From Bacteroidaceae bacterium (GTDB taxonomy: Bacteria > Bacteroidota > Bacteroidia > Bacteroidales > Bacteroidaceae), in contig JAGAZE010000038.1 of assembly GCA_017940185.1 (NCBI GenBank), forward strand, positions 17,483 through 81,482: a stretch of DNA of 64,000 bases. Reading direction: 5' to 3'. Under the pieces are notes generated by a model, which searched no databases, was not told the DNA's origin, and was given only the letters and a program-made list of their open reading frames with translations. Shown here in pieces: positions 35,079 through 43,233 of this stretch. Each line of letters starts with the position of its first letter. Positions within the stretch are counted from its first letter, which is position 1. A program made the position numbers and the translations under genes.

Positions 35079-37229
35079 ATGAAAAAACAGACAATCCCTC
35101 ACATTTCCGGCATGTTGCTTCTTGCATGTGCCACCCTGCTGACAGGCAGCGCGCTGGTGTCGTGCTCGAGCGATGAGTTCCCGGAGCAGACTCCCGTTGA
35201 AGACTTCAGCTTCACTATCACCGCCCGCGGCACGCAAGGGGCTGGCGGCAGCTCGGCCAAGGCCGCTGACTTCGACGATGAAGACAGCGACAATGAGGCG
35301 GCATCCCCGCTGGCACTGCTCGTGCATGGCGAAGAAGACATCAATCCCGAAGGATGGAACGACCCGCAGGCCGAGTCGCTTACGGCAAAGATGACAGACT
35401 TCGCCACGCGCATGAAGACACTCTATCGCTACGACGGCAACAACAACTACCTCAGCGTGACCTGGAAGGCCGGCGACAAAATCGGTATCAAGACCGTTGC
35501 CAATGCCGCCAACAACACAAAGGAGTGGACCATGCTCACCCTCGATGCGGGTGCCGGCAACACGGTGGCCACCTTCGAAGGTCTGGCCTACTCGCGCAAC
35601 GACCTGCTGCCCGAGGGGTCGCAGAACATCGTGGCGGTGTATCCCTACTCGGCAGACGGCTCCTACGACTTCAACGTGCAGCCGGGCACCATCGCCGGAC
35701 TGGGCGACTTCGACGTGCGTGCCGACAACGGCGAACTGAACAATGCCAACGTGGCTGACCTCTATTTCAAGACGAAGATTTCCGTACTGCGCATCGCCAA
35801 GGAGTTCTTCGACCTGGGTGAGGACACCAAGACCAAGGGCAAGAGTGAGCTGACCGTCACCGTCAGCGGTGCCGGACTGGGTAACCACCTCGCCGACGTG
35901 TGCTCCGACGACGAGACGGCCACGGCAGGCTCCATCACAGCCACCGTGACTGTCGATGCCACATCGGGCAAGCCCCTGGAAGATGTCTTCCTCGCCTTCG
36001 TGCCCATCGACACCGATGTGTCGCTCTTCAACGTCGAGATACAGTCGGGCAACGACGTCAACACCTACAGCATGTACAATTTCCATAAGAGCCATTTCGA
36101 GACGGGCAAGATGTACAACCTCAAGCATCCGGGCACCGATGTGTCGGAACAGTGCATCGACTTCAAGGACGCGGTGGCCGAAGCCATCTGCCTGCAGAAT
36201 TTCGACACCGACGACAACGGCTGCATCTCCTACCGCGAGGCACGCTCGGTGACCTACCTCGGCACCGCCTTCCGAGGATCAGACATGCGCTACTTCCCCG
36301 AACTGCAATACTTCAACGCCCTCACAATGATATCGGCCAACGCATTCAACGGATGCACAAAGTTGGAGGAAATAGGTATACATGACGGAATAAAAATAAT
36401 AAGTAATAGTGCGTTCTTCAGTTGCACATCGCTTGCCACTCTCCCCTCGCTGGCAAATGTCACCGAGATAGGTGCGGACGCGTTCCAAGGTTGCACGTCG
36501 CTTGCCAATATCCCTTCACTTGCAAATGTTACAACGATAGGTAATCAAGCGTTCTACGATTGCACATCGCTTGCTACTCTCCCCTCCCTGGCAAATGTTA
36601 CAACGATAGGTGATCGAGCGTTCGAAAATTGCAAGTCGCTTGACAATCTTCCCGAATTGACAGCTTGTACAACGATAGGTGAGAGAGCATTCTTCGGTTG
36701 CCAATCATTAACATCTGTATCCGCTCCACTACTGACGGAAATCCCCGCTTACGCATTCTGGTACTGTTTCAATTTGTCAAATGTTTCCGGTCCTAATGTA
36801 AAAAGAATTTCTTATTATGCATTCTGCAATCTCTTTAATATGAGTAATCCTACACGACTCTATCCAACATTAAATTTCCCAGTGTTAGAGGAATTGGCTA
36901 CCGAAGCCATCGGTTTTAACTCGTATTTTGGTGATTATAGTGGCACACTAATATTGCCTAGTACTTTAAAAAGAGTTCAATATGATACCGGTGAAGTTCT
37001 GTCAGCATTTATGACAGAGAATTTATCAATATATTGTTATGCGACAACACCACCGACGGTGATAGATGGTGATGGAAATATCAATACTAAAAATGATGCA
37101 AATTACGTAGGAGACGTACCATTCATACCCAGTTCATGCACGCTATACGTCCCTGCTGCCAGTGTAAACGCTTATAAAACAGCCTTATGGTGGAGAACGA
37201 TTGCTTCCCAAATTCAAGCAATCCCATAG
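35079..37229 (+). CDS. Lipoprotein fusing fimbrillin-like, EF-hand-like and LRR_5 domains
   Basis: A 716-residue lipoprotein (LLTGSALVSCSSDEF, Cys about 29). Residues 45-355 resemble the fimbrillin/Mfa-like fold: SVTWKAGDKIGIKT, FEGLAY, NIVAVYPYSADG, FKTKISVLRI and FETGKMYNLKHPG. Next comes an EF-hand-like loop (FDTDDNGCISYREA near 370), then BspA-type LRR units of 23 residues and a final beta region. At DNA level the LRRs form 69-bp tandem repeats. Composition shifts to AT-rich after about 36360, unlike the GC-rich 5' half, suggesting a mosaic gene. Likely a surface adhesin. There is no T9SS tail; surface lipidation is expected instead. Confidence 0.8.
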   Translation: MKKQTIPHISGMLLLACATLLTGSALVSCSSDEFPEQTPVEDFSFTITARGTQGAGGSSAKAADFDDEDSDNEAASPLALLVHGEEDINPEGWNDPQAESLTAKMTDFATRMKTLYRYDGNNNYLSVTWKAGDKIGIKTVANAANNTKEWTMLTLDAGAGNTVATFEGLAYSRNDLLPEGSQNIVAVYPYSADGSYDFNVQPGTIAGLGDFDVRADNGELNNANVADLYFKTKISVLRIAKEFFDLGEDTKTKGKSELTVTVSGAGLGNHLADVCSDDETATAGSITATVTVDATSGKPLEDVFLAFVPIDTDVSLFNVEIQSGNDVNTYSMYNFHKSHFETGKMYNLKHPGTDVSEQCIDFKDAVAEAICLQNFDTDDNGCISYREARSVTYLGTAFRGSDMRYFPELQYFNALTMISANAFNGCTKLEEIGIHDGIKIISNSAFFSCTSLATLPSLANVTEIGADAFQGCTSLANIPSLANVTTIGNQAFYDCTSLATLPSLANVTTIGDRAFENCKSLDNLPELTACTTIGERAFFGCQSLTSVSAPLLTEIPAYAFWYCFNLSNVSGPNVKRISYYAFCNLFNMSNPTRLYPTLNFPVLEELATEAIGFNSYFGDYSGTLILPSTLKRVQYDTGEVLSAFMTENLSIYCYATTPPTVIDGDGNINTKNDANYVGDVPFIPSSCTLYVPAASVNAYKTALWWRTIASQIQAIP
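36384..36728. repeat. 69-bp tandem repeats encoding LRR units
   Basis: Five 69-bp units; the period is exact at 36453, 36522 and 36591 (recurring GCAAATGT). The outer copies are more diverged. Each encodes one 23-residue LRR, so copy number can change without frameshift. Confidence 0.85.
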
Positions 37230-37305
37230 CGTTTGCCTGCTTGCCTGACACACGTCGGAGCCACAACATTTATCATTATAGTTTTTTTATTAGTTTCTTA
37301 GCATC

Positions 37306-37342
37306 GTCCCTCCTTCGTGAGAAGGGGGGCGGTGTGTTTTTT
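37306..37342 (+). terminator. Possible terminator after the LRR lipoprotein
   Basis: CCCTCCTTC pairs with GAAGGGGGG over a GTGA loop, followed by CGGTGTG and a run of T. It also lies opposite the 3' end of tadA. Confidence 0.5.
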
Positions 37343-37402
37343 GCGGGTAGGATAGCTAACGAATGGCTTGTGTCCGATTGTCTGCTTTCTTCATATTGTC
37401 CG

Positions 37403-37438
37403 TGCTCTCTGTGCTTTCCGTGCTTTCCGTGCTTTCCG
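37403..37438. repeat. Short 9-bp repeat (about 4 copies)
   Basis: TGCTTTCCG at 37412, 37421 and 37430, with a degenerate copy at 37403. Lies between the convergent LRR and tadA genes. Confidence 0.8.
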
Positions 37439-37467
37439 TGTGCCACTATCACCGCCATGGTGTGGTA

Positions 37468-37926
37468 TCAGGCTTTGCTGCGGCGCACTTGGAAAAACTG
37501 CTGCATCAGCGCAGCACATTCGTCGTGGAGCACGCCTGCCGTCACCTGTGTCTTCGGATGCAGCACGCCGTGGGTGCAGGTGGTGTAGCCCCGCTTGGGG
37601 TCGGGAGCACCATAGACGATGCGTTTCAGCTGTGCCCATCCCAGCGCGCCGGCACACATCGGACACGGTTCCACGGTGACATATAGTGTGCAGTCGGTGA
37701 GGTATTTCCCTCCCAAAGCGCTGGCGGCTGCCGTCAGTGCCAGCATCTCGGCATGGGCAGTGACATCGCCCAGACGCTCTGTCATGTTATGCGCACGCGC
37801 AAGGATACGACCGCCGGCCACCACTATGGCACCGATGGGCACCTCGCCTTCGGCATAGGCTGCCTCGGCCTCGGCCAATGCCTTGCGCATCATGGCTTCG
37901 TCGGTCTGTCGTTGTTCTTCTGTCAT
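37468..37926 (-). CDS. tadA: tRNA-specific adenosine deaminase
   Basis: A 152-residue cytidine-deaminase-fold enzyme; it converts A34 to inosine in tRNA-Arg. Zinc ligands and catalytic Glu are visible in TAHAEML (His58, Glu60) and EPCPMCAGAL (Cys88, Cys91). The start at 37926 gives the standard N-terminus; the longer frame runs into the promoter repeat. The -7 box TATATTTG (minus, 37983-37990) lies inside a 46-bp direct repeat. Confidence 0.93.
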   Translation of the reverse strand: MTEEQRQTDEAMMRKALAEAEAAYAEGEVPIGAIVVAGGRILARAHNMTERLGDVTAHAEMLALTAAASALGGKYLTDCTLYVTVEPCPMCAGALGWAQLKRIVYGAPDPKRGYTTCTHGVLHPKTQVTAGVLHDECAALMQQFFQVRRSKA

Positions 37927-37982
37927 CGTATTCCCCGTTGTCGGCTGCCCATCTGTGAAAAGCGCAGCGTGGTTATGCCCTG

Positions 37983-38028
37983 CAAATATAAGCGCAATTA
38001 TTGGAAGTGCCGGCAAAAGTGCCTATTT
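37983..38028. repeat. 46-bp direct repeat, left copy (carries the tadA promoter)
   Basis: Identical over 46 bases to 39585-39630. It contains TATATTTG on the minus strand (tadA -7 box, 37983-37990) and the plus-strand TTG plus TATTT that form the birA promoter in the right copy. It bounds the ATPase gene on the left. Confidence 0.95.
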
Positions 38029-38091
38029 AAATAAACAATGTAGATTTTCGATAAATAGTTTGTTGTATAAAAGATTTCGTTTAATTTTGCA

Positions 38092-38099
38092 ACGAAACG
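38092..38099 (+). promoter_or_regulatory. -7 box of the AAA ATPase gene
   Basis: TAATTTTG, 33 bp before the ATG at 38133. It lies inside the inserted segment, so the gene brought its own promoter. No standard -33 element at the usual spacing. Confidence 0.5.
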
Positions 38100-38132
38100 T
38101 TATTGCTGTAAAATTTACAAGCGTAAAATTCT

Positions 38133-39491
38133 ATGAAAAAGTTCTATGACAGAGTGCTCGAAATGGCCGAGCTTAGGGAAATGCAACGTCAGGCGTACCA
38201 CGATTATTCACGATTTGTCGTGCTTACAGGCCGTAGACGTGTGGGTAAGACAAGCCTTGTATATAGACTTATCAGTGAGACGCAGAAAGATGCCTCTGGT
38301 CTCTACTTCTTTGTTAGCAGAAAGACGGAGGCCATGCTCGTAAGAGCTTTTGCACAGGAGGTTCGCGAAAAGCTCGGGGAGTTCGTTCCTGATGGAATAA
38401 ATTCGTTTCGTGAACTCTTTCAGATGATACTGGAGATTGGAAAACGTAAGAAGTTCACCCTCTTTATTGATGAGTTTCAGGAGTTTGATAATATCGATGT
38501 TGGCATCTTTAGTGACATACAGGAGCTATGGGACAAATACAAGAAGCTGACCAACGTTTGTCTGATAGTATCAGGCTCTATATTCCGCATGATGGAAAAG
38601 ATTTTCAAAGAAGAAGAACAACCCCTCTTTGGCAGGGATGACTGCACAATTAAGCTGAAGCCTTTCACAACGGAGACCATAAAGGAAATACTCGGTGACT
38701 ACAAGCCCCAATATACTTCAGAAGATCTTCTTGCTCTTTGGACTATTACCGGTGGGGTGGCCCGATACATCGAACTCCTCATGAACAACAGATGTACAGA
38801 CGTAAAAAAGATGATCCGCTACGTCTGTTCAAGCGGCGAAAGCTACTTCGTGGACGAAGGGAAAAAGATACTCATCCAGGAGTTTGGCAAGCAGTATGGC
38901 ACGTATTTCAGCATTCTTGATCAGATAGCCCACGGTGATGTTACGCAAAGCGAGATAGAAGGGGCCTTGGGAATGAAAAGTCTCGGCGGACAAATGAAGT
39001 TGTTGGAAGAGAAATACGGCATTATCAAGAAGAAACGTCCGATTGGTGCTAAAGAAGGTAGCCAGACAGTGCGATATGAAATACAAGACAACTTCTTTCG
39101 TTTCTGGTTTCGCTACATTCACAGATACGCTGCTCTTATCGAACTACAGAATATGCCTGCATTGGAGAAAATCATGACCGACGACTACACCACATTCTCT
39201 GGTATAGCCTTGGAAAGTTGGTTTCGTCAGAAGATGATGGAGAGCTGTCAATACAAGCAGATTGGCGGCTGGTGGCAACCGAATGGTGTAAACGCAAAGG
39301 GCAACAAAGATGATTTTGAGATTGATATTGTAGCCGAAACGCTTGAAGGCAACGTGGAAGTGTATGAGGTGAAGCGCAATCCCCAGAAGTACTCACCTGC
39401 CCGACTGGAAGAAAAAGTAGCAGAAATGAAGCGACGCATATTTCGTGGCAAAGAAGTAAAACAGAGGGGGCTGTCTATGGAAGATATGTAG
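38133..39491 (+). CDS. AAA+ ATPase of the archaeal/DUF234 type with PD-(D/E)XK-like C-terminus
   Basis: A 452-residue protein. P-loop GRRRVGKTS (residues 33-41), Walker B FTLFIDEFQEF (Asp113, Glu114), sensor LIVSGSIF, a winged-helix middle, and a DUF234-like C-terminal part where DFEIDIVAE (Asp398) and EVYEVKR (Glu412, Lys414) form a plausible PD-(D/E)XK nuclease core. Such ATPases are abundant, patchily distributed and of unknown biological role; some resemble mobile genes. It sits between two perfect 46-bp direct repeats that split a divergent tadA/birA promoter, indicating insertion. Composition is more AT-rich than its neighbours. Family call firm; function unknown. Confidence 0.85.
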   Translation: MKKFYDRVLEMAELREMQRQAYHDYSRFVVLTGRRRVGKTSLVYRLISETQKDASGLYFFVSRKTEAMLVRAFAQEVREKLGEFVPDGINSFRELFQMILEIGKRKKFTLFIDEFQEFDNIDVGIFSDIQELWDKYKKLTNVCLIVSGSIFRMMEKIFKEEEQPLFGRDDCTIKLKPFTTETIKEILGDYKPQYTSEDLLALWTITGGVARYIELLMNNRCTDVKKMIRYVCSSGESYFVDEGKKILIQEFGKQYGTYFSILDQIAHGDVTQSEIEGALGMKSLGGQMKLLEEKYGIIKKKRPIGAKEGSQTVRYEIQDNFFRFWFRYIHRYAALIELQNMPALEKIMTDDYTTFSGIALESWFRQKMMESCQYKQIGGWWQPNGVNAKGNKDDFEIDIVAETLEGNVEVYEVKRNPQKYSPARLEEKVAEMKRRIFRGKEVKQRGLSMEDM

Positions 39492-39584
39492 GAATGGGGC
39501 TTTTGGAGAGGTGCAAAGCCATATTGGTCGTGTCATTTGAAGTATGGGCTTAATCGAAGAAATAGCACACCTTGTATTTGTTGC

Positions 39585-39630
39585 CAAATATAAGCGCAAT
39601 TATTGGAAGTGCCGGCAAAAGTGCCTATTT
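39585..39630. repeat. 46-bp direct repeat, right copy (carries the birA promoter)
   Basis: Perfect match to 37983-38028. The segment from the start of the left copy to the start of the right is 1602 bp, the length of the presumed insert plus one repeat. Confidence 0.95.
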
Positions 39631-39633
39631 TTG
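39604..39633 (+). promoter_or_regulatory. birA promoter
   Basis: TTG (39604-39606), 19-bp spacer, TATTTTTG (39626-39633). The -33 element and first five bases of the -7 box lie within the direct repeat; the final TTG is outside, so the left copy lacks a complete plus-strand promoter. Confidence 0.7.
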
Positions 39634-39666
39634 CAATGACAACTTGTGCCCGACACTTCTGCTTTC

Positions 39667-40422
39667 ATGCCCGACGTATATTCCATACACCTTGCGGAGA
39701 CCGACTCCACCAACCGCTATCTGCTCGATGCCTATCGTGCAGCGGCTGATGATGCCCCTCTGCGAAAAGCGGAGGTTGTGGTGGTGCGTGCCGACTTCCA
39801 GACGGCCGGACGCGGACAGGGCAGCAATCGTTGGGCGAGCGAACAGGGGAAAAACCTGCTCTGCTCCATCCTCATGCAGCCAAGGGGAGTGATGGCTGCG
39901 CAGCAGTACATCCTCTCTATGGCAGGTGCGCTCGCTCTCTTCGATGTGCTCAAACCGCTCGGCGAGGGTTTCACCCTGAAATGGCCCAACGATGTCTACT
40001 GGCACGACAGCAAACTCAGCGGCACGCTCATTGAGACGACGCTGAAGGGTAGCTGCATAGAGGCGTGCATCTTCGGCATCGGGCTCAACGTCAACCAGCA
40101 GCACTTCCCTGCCGACGTACCCAACCCCGTCAGTCTGCGCCATATCGTAGGCGTCGATACCGATGTGTGCCACTGGCTCGACAGCATCGTGACAGCATTC
40201 CGTCAACGTATGGATGCTGTCAACAGTGGGGCTTACGCCGCCCTGCGCGCCGACTACCATGCAGCACTCTACCGCCGCACGGGCACGCATGCCTATCGCG
40301 ACAGCCAAGGCATATTCCGCGCCACCATGCAGGGCGTGGCAGACGACGGACATCTGCTCCTGCGCGACACAGAAGGCACGCTGCGACGCTATGCCGTGAA
40401 AGAGGTGGAGTACATACTGTGA
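39667..40422 (+). CDS. birA: Biotin--[acetyl-CoA-carboxylase] ligase (monofunctional)
   Basis: A 251-residue ligase that attaches biotin to carboxylase carrier proteins. ETDSTNRYLL near residue 10, the biotinyl-AMP loop TAGRGQGSNRW, LKWPNDVYW, KLSGTLIET and IFGIGLNVNQ are all present, followed by a short SH3-like C-terminal domain. There is no N-terminal DNA-binding domain, so it is not the repressor type. ATG 39667 is preferred; an in-frame GTG at 39646 is possible. Confidence 0.93.
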   Translation: MPDVYSIHLAETDSTNRYLLDAYRAAADDAPLRKAEVVVVRADFQTAGRGQGSNRWASEQGKNLLCSILMQPRGVMAAQQYILSMAGALALFDVLKPLGEGFTLKWPNDVYWHDSKLSGTLIETTLKGSCIEACIFGIGLNVNQQHFPADVPNPVSLRHIVGVDTDVCHWLDSIVTAFRQRMDAVNSGAYAALRADYHAALYRRTGTHAYRDSQGIFRATMQGVADDGHLLLRDTEGTLRRYAVKEVEYIL

Positions 40423-40453
40423 TAGAGTAATCAACAACAAACACACAATACTC

Positions 40454-41164
40454 ATGAAACGTTTCAACCGAATACTTCTCAAGCTCAGCGGCGAGAGCCT
40501 GATGGGCGCTCAGGGCTACGGCATCGACAGCGGACGGCTGGCCGATTATGCCCGACAGATAAAAGACATTCACACCATGGGCGTGCAGATAGGCATCGTC
40601 ATCGGCGGCGGCAACATCTTCCGCGGCATGAGCGGCGCAGCCAAAGGCTTCGACCGCGTGAAGGGCGACCAGATGGGCATGCTCGCCACCGTTATCAACT
40701 CCCTCGCATTATGTTCAGCCCTCAAGGCTGAGGGCGTGCCCAGTCAGGTGCTCACCGCCATACGCATGGAGCCCATAGGTGAGTTCTACAGCAAGGACCG
40801 CGCCCTCGAGGCCCTCGAGGCCGGCAAGGTGTGCATCTTCTCCGGTGGCACGGGCTCACCCTATTTCACCACCGACACGGGCTCCTCGCTGCGCGGCATC
40901 GAGATAGAGGCCGACGTGATGCTGAAAGGCACACGCGTCGACGGCATCTACACTGCCGACCCGGAGAAAGACCCCACGGCGGTGAAGTTCGACGAGATAA
41001 GCTACGACGAAGTGCTCGCACGCGGACTCAAGGTGATGGATCTCACCGCCGTGGTGATGTGCAAGGAAAACGGCTTGCCCATCTATGTCTTCAACATGGA
41101 TCGGTTCGGCAACCTCCGCCGTGTGATGGAAGGCGACAACATCGGCACCCTCGTGCATCCGTAA
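40454..41164 (+). CDS. pyrH: UMP kinase
   Basis: A 236-residue hexameric amino-acid-kinase-fold enzyme converting UMP to UDP. LKLSGESLMG at the start, VIGGGNIFRGM near 55, DQMGMLATVINSLAL, FSGGTGSPYFTTDT near 130 and YTADPEKDPTAVKF near 175 are all typical. It lies 31 bp after birA. Confidence 0.97.
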   Translation: MKRFNRILLKLSGESLMGAQGYGIDSGRLADYARQIKDIHTMGVQIGIVIGGGNIFRGMSGAAKGFDRVKGDQMGMLATVINSLALCSALKAEGVPSQVLTAIRMEPIGEFYSKDRALEALEAGKVCIFSGGTGSPYFTTDTGSSLRGIEIEADVMLKGTRVDGIYTADPEKDPTAVKFDEISYDEVLARGLKVMDLTAVVMCKENGLPIYVFNMDRFGNLRRVMEGDNIGTLVHP

Positions 41165-41199
41165 ATACACGCCTCGCCTACCATTTCCCACCAAGCGCG

Positions 41200-41650
41200 C
41201 TACACAAACAACTGTCCTGTGGCTGCGGATAGTGACACTTTGCAATATCGGGCAATATCGGCGAGGGTGGCACCATTGCCCGCCAAGCCATAGAAGTTGT
41301 CCTCGCTCACGAGCACGTACTCCCATTCGCGTCCCATTCGCTGTATGGGCTTCAGTTCGTTGACCTTACTCGTCCATTCCACCGCCGCGGTCTGCTTCTG
41401 CCGCACATTCCTGTCTTGTATTTTGTCGTTGCCTTTCGTCTCTATCAGATACACTTTCTCCTTGGTTGCGACAATAAAGTCGGGATGATAGGTGGCCATG
41501 AGTCCGTCGCTGCGCATGTAGTAGATGACAGCAAACGGGTGCATATTCTCGCTGATTTTCAAGAAGCGTTCCACCGCTCCGTCTTTGTCCAGAAATTCTA
41601 TGAACGCCCTTTCCAATCCTCCGCCCTGCGTGGGATAGCCTCCTCACTCT
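41200..41650 (-). pseudogene. Remnant of a type III restriction endonuclease (Res), C-terminal end
   Basis: The minus strand encodes about 145 residues, including PTQGGGLERAFIEF, YHPDFIVATKEKVYLIETKG and ARYCKVSLSAATGQLFV. This matches the end of type III Res subunits, where the DFIV...IETKG segment is the nuclease part. The frame is stopped by TGA just upstream of GYPTQGGG, and no helicase part or Mod gene is present, so it is a 5'-deleted fragment. Its 5' edge is the start of a large inverted repeat. Confidence 0.75.
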
Positions 41651-41750
41651 TCTATCAGAATTGCCATTTTGCCTGCACGCTTGCACCAAACGCGATAACG
41701 ACCTGACCTTCAGTGCGCTGCGAGGTGTAAGCGTTTTTTTTTGCTTACAC
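41631..41750. repeat. Large inverted repeat, left arm
   Basis: About 120 bp, inverted copy at 42106-42226. The innermost to outermost 103 bp (41631-41733 versus 42124-42226) match at about 98 of 103 positions, with a small indel further in. The arm ends in a GTGTAAGC-T-run-GCTTACAC hairpin. The restriction remnant overlaps its outer edge. Confidence 0.9.
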
Positions 41751-41830
41751 TCGCCTGCACTCGCCTGCAACATCTACGACAAACGATGGGGTCTTGGCAG
41801 GAAACAGCGCAGCGCAAGTGTAGCCCAATT

Positions 41831-41940
41831 GCAGTGTGATTGGGCTTTACTTGCATTGCAATTGGGCTTTACTTGGGTTGTGATTGGGCAACACTTGCAT
41901 TGCAATCGGGCAATACTTGGAGCGTGATCAGGCAATACTT
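41831..41940. repeat. 22-bp tandem array 2 (5 copies)
   Basis: Units start at 41831, 41853, 41875, 41897 and 41919, with the core (T/C)GGGC(AAC/TTT)ACTTG. An inverted partial unit precedes it at 41816-41830. Same period and core as arrays 1 and 3. It lies between the arms of the inverted repeat. Apart from this array and a poorly defined stretch to 42105, no gene is seen in 41751-42105. Confidence 0.9.
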
Positions 41941-42105
41941 GCCAAGAAGGCCCTCAACACTGGGAGCGCAGACGCCCTCGATAGCACTCGTATCACTATT
42001 GCGCCATCTGCTTCGCAAGCCGATGAACGTATCCTCTTCGCCTTTCTCTTCGGCTGGTGTCCTTCGGTTCCTCTCTTCCCTTATTGGTGCAGGCAGTGTA
42101 AGCGG

Positions 42106-42226
42106 GTGTAAGCAAAAAAAACTCGCTTACACCTCGCAGCAACTTGAAGGTCAGGCCGTTATCGCGTTTGGTGCAAGCGTGCAGGCAAAATGGCAATTCT
42201 GATAGAAGAGTGAGGAGGCTATCCCA
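42106..42226. repeat. Large inverted repeat, right arm
   Basis: Partner of 41631-41750. Its outer end (CTATCCCA, 42219-42226) overlaps the start of the duplicated DUF4834 tail, an 8-base microhomology at the join. Confidence 0.9.
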
Positions 42227-42283
42227 CCTCTTCGAAGTCGACATATTCCCCCTCGTCGGTCACGTCGTCGGTCTGCTGCGCTG
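42219..42283 (-). pseudogene. Duplicated 3' end of the DUF4834 gene
   Basis: 62 of 65 bases match 43234-43298, the last codons and stop of the DUF4834 gene (EGEYVDFEEVG). Similarity fades into 42284-42310. The two copies bracket the HEPN/MNT pair with a period of 1015 bp. Confidence 0.88.
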
Positions 42284-42314
42284 TGGAAGTGGTGTCTGTG
42301 CGTGTGTTGTGTTG

Positions 42315-42740
42315 CTATGGTTTTAAGGGGGTATACATCCCTTTGTTTTTTATATATCGTTTGATTTTCTCAATAAGTTGTCGGGCTGGTTCTATACGCG
42401 AGCGGATTTCTTCTTCCGAAACGTCATAAGAACAATTGTAGTCAGCGTTCTCGCGCATGGTTTGCATCTGCGCATAGAAGCGTCCATCCTCCACTGGAAA
42501 CAGTTCCGTTTTCACGAAATACTGTTGAAAACGTATAACTGCACCTTTGTGGGTTCCTACTTCATGTCCCTCGCTGATAAGCAAAGCACTCACTGCATGG
42601 AAAAGAGCATAGTAAAGACGATTGGCCAACGTGTTCCACAAACCGGCCTTGCACAACACGGACTGTTCGGCAAAGGTATGTTCTGCCTTTTCCATTTCCA
42701 TCTCTATGATAATCCGTCTATCCTCTTCCTTAAGACTCAT
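42315..42740 (-). CDS. HEPN domain protein (putative toxin of an MNT-HEPN pair)
   Basis: A 141-residue all-helical protein. The pattern NRLYYALFHAVSALL (Arg41 to His48, R-x6-H) and RENADYNCSY fit the HEPN family, whose toxic members are RNases. The C-terminus is basic (KIKRYIKNKG). Its start overlaps the end of the nucleotidyltransferase gene by 11 bp, the standard two-gene arrangement. In studied pairs the MNT partner AMPylates and silences HEPN; here that is inference. It is more AT-rich than its neighbours. Confidence 0.85.
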   Translation of the reverse strand: MSLKEEDRRIIIEMEMEKAEHTFAEQSVLCKAGLWNTLANRLYYALFHAVSALLISEGHEVGTHKGAVIRFQQYFVKTELFPVEDGRFYAQMQTMRENADYNCSYDVSEEEIRSRIEPARQLIEKIKRYIKNKGMYTPLKP

Positions 42741-43053
42741 AAATCAATTTCTTGTCTTTTTCAACATTAAAGTAAAACATCGAATGAGGAGTGTTATACC
42801 ACTCTTCCTTGGTGTAGGTATGAATGCTGAAGTATTGCCACAAATCAAATCCCCGTTCCATAATTGGATAGGCATAGTTGGCAAAATCTGATACTTCTCT
42901 TCTTGGCTTGTCAAGGAGCAATAGCAAATCCCAGTCGGAGTCTTCATGATGGTCGCCACGTGCCCGAGAGCCATAGAGATAAAGACTACTTCCCTTTGGC
43001 AGCACGTTGTGTGCCGCTTGCCTGATGCTGTCTATAATCTTACCCACTTCCAT
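42730..43053 (-). CDS. MNT-type nucleotidyltransferase (putative antitoxin)
   Basis: A 107-residue minimal nucleotidyltransferase. The active motif GS-x10-D-x-D is complete (GSRARGDHHEDSDWD, residues 28-42). The remainder matches the Pol-beta-like MNT fold. First gene of the pair and overlapping HEPN. No promoter box is obvious in the 180 bp to the DUF4834 stop. Confidence 0.88.
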   Translation of the reverse strand: MEVGKIIDSIRQAAHNVLPKGSSLYLYGSRARGDHHEDSDWDLLLLLDKPRREVSDFANYAYPIMERGFDLWQYFSIHTYTKEEWYNTPHSMFYFNVEKDKKLIYES

Positions 43054-43233
43054 AAGCGTTGTTTGTTGTATTTACCTTTGCTCCCTATTATATAAACACG
43101 ATGCAAGTATACTCAATTATTTTCAAACTATGAGCAAAATTCGGTAAAAAAGTGCCCCTTCCGGAATTTGGAGTGATGGCTGTGAAATACCTATCACACT
43201 AAATTTTGGATGAGCCAATTATATGTAGAGTGT

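Noticed and set aside
37983-39630. Classical insertion sequence
   Set aside because: No transposase and no terminal inverted repeats; the 46-bp direct repeats are longer than usual target duplications.
42092-42244. Coding gene over the right arm of the inverted repeat
   Set aside because: Possible ORFs only translate the repeat and the antisense of the restriction fragment; no family match.
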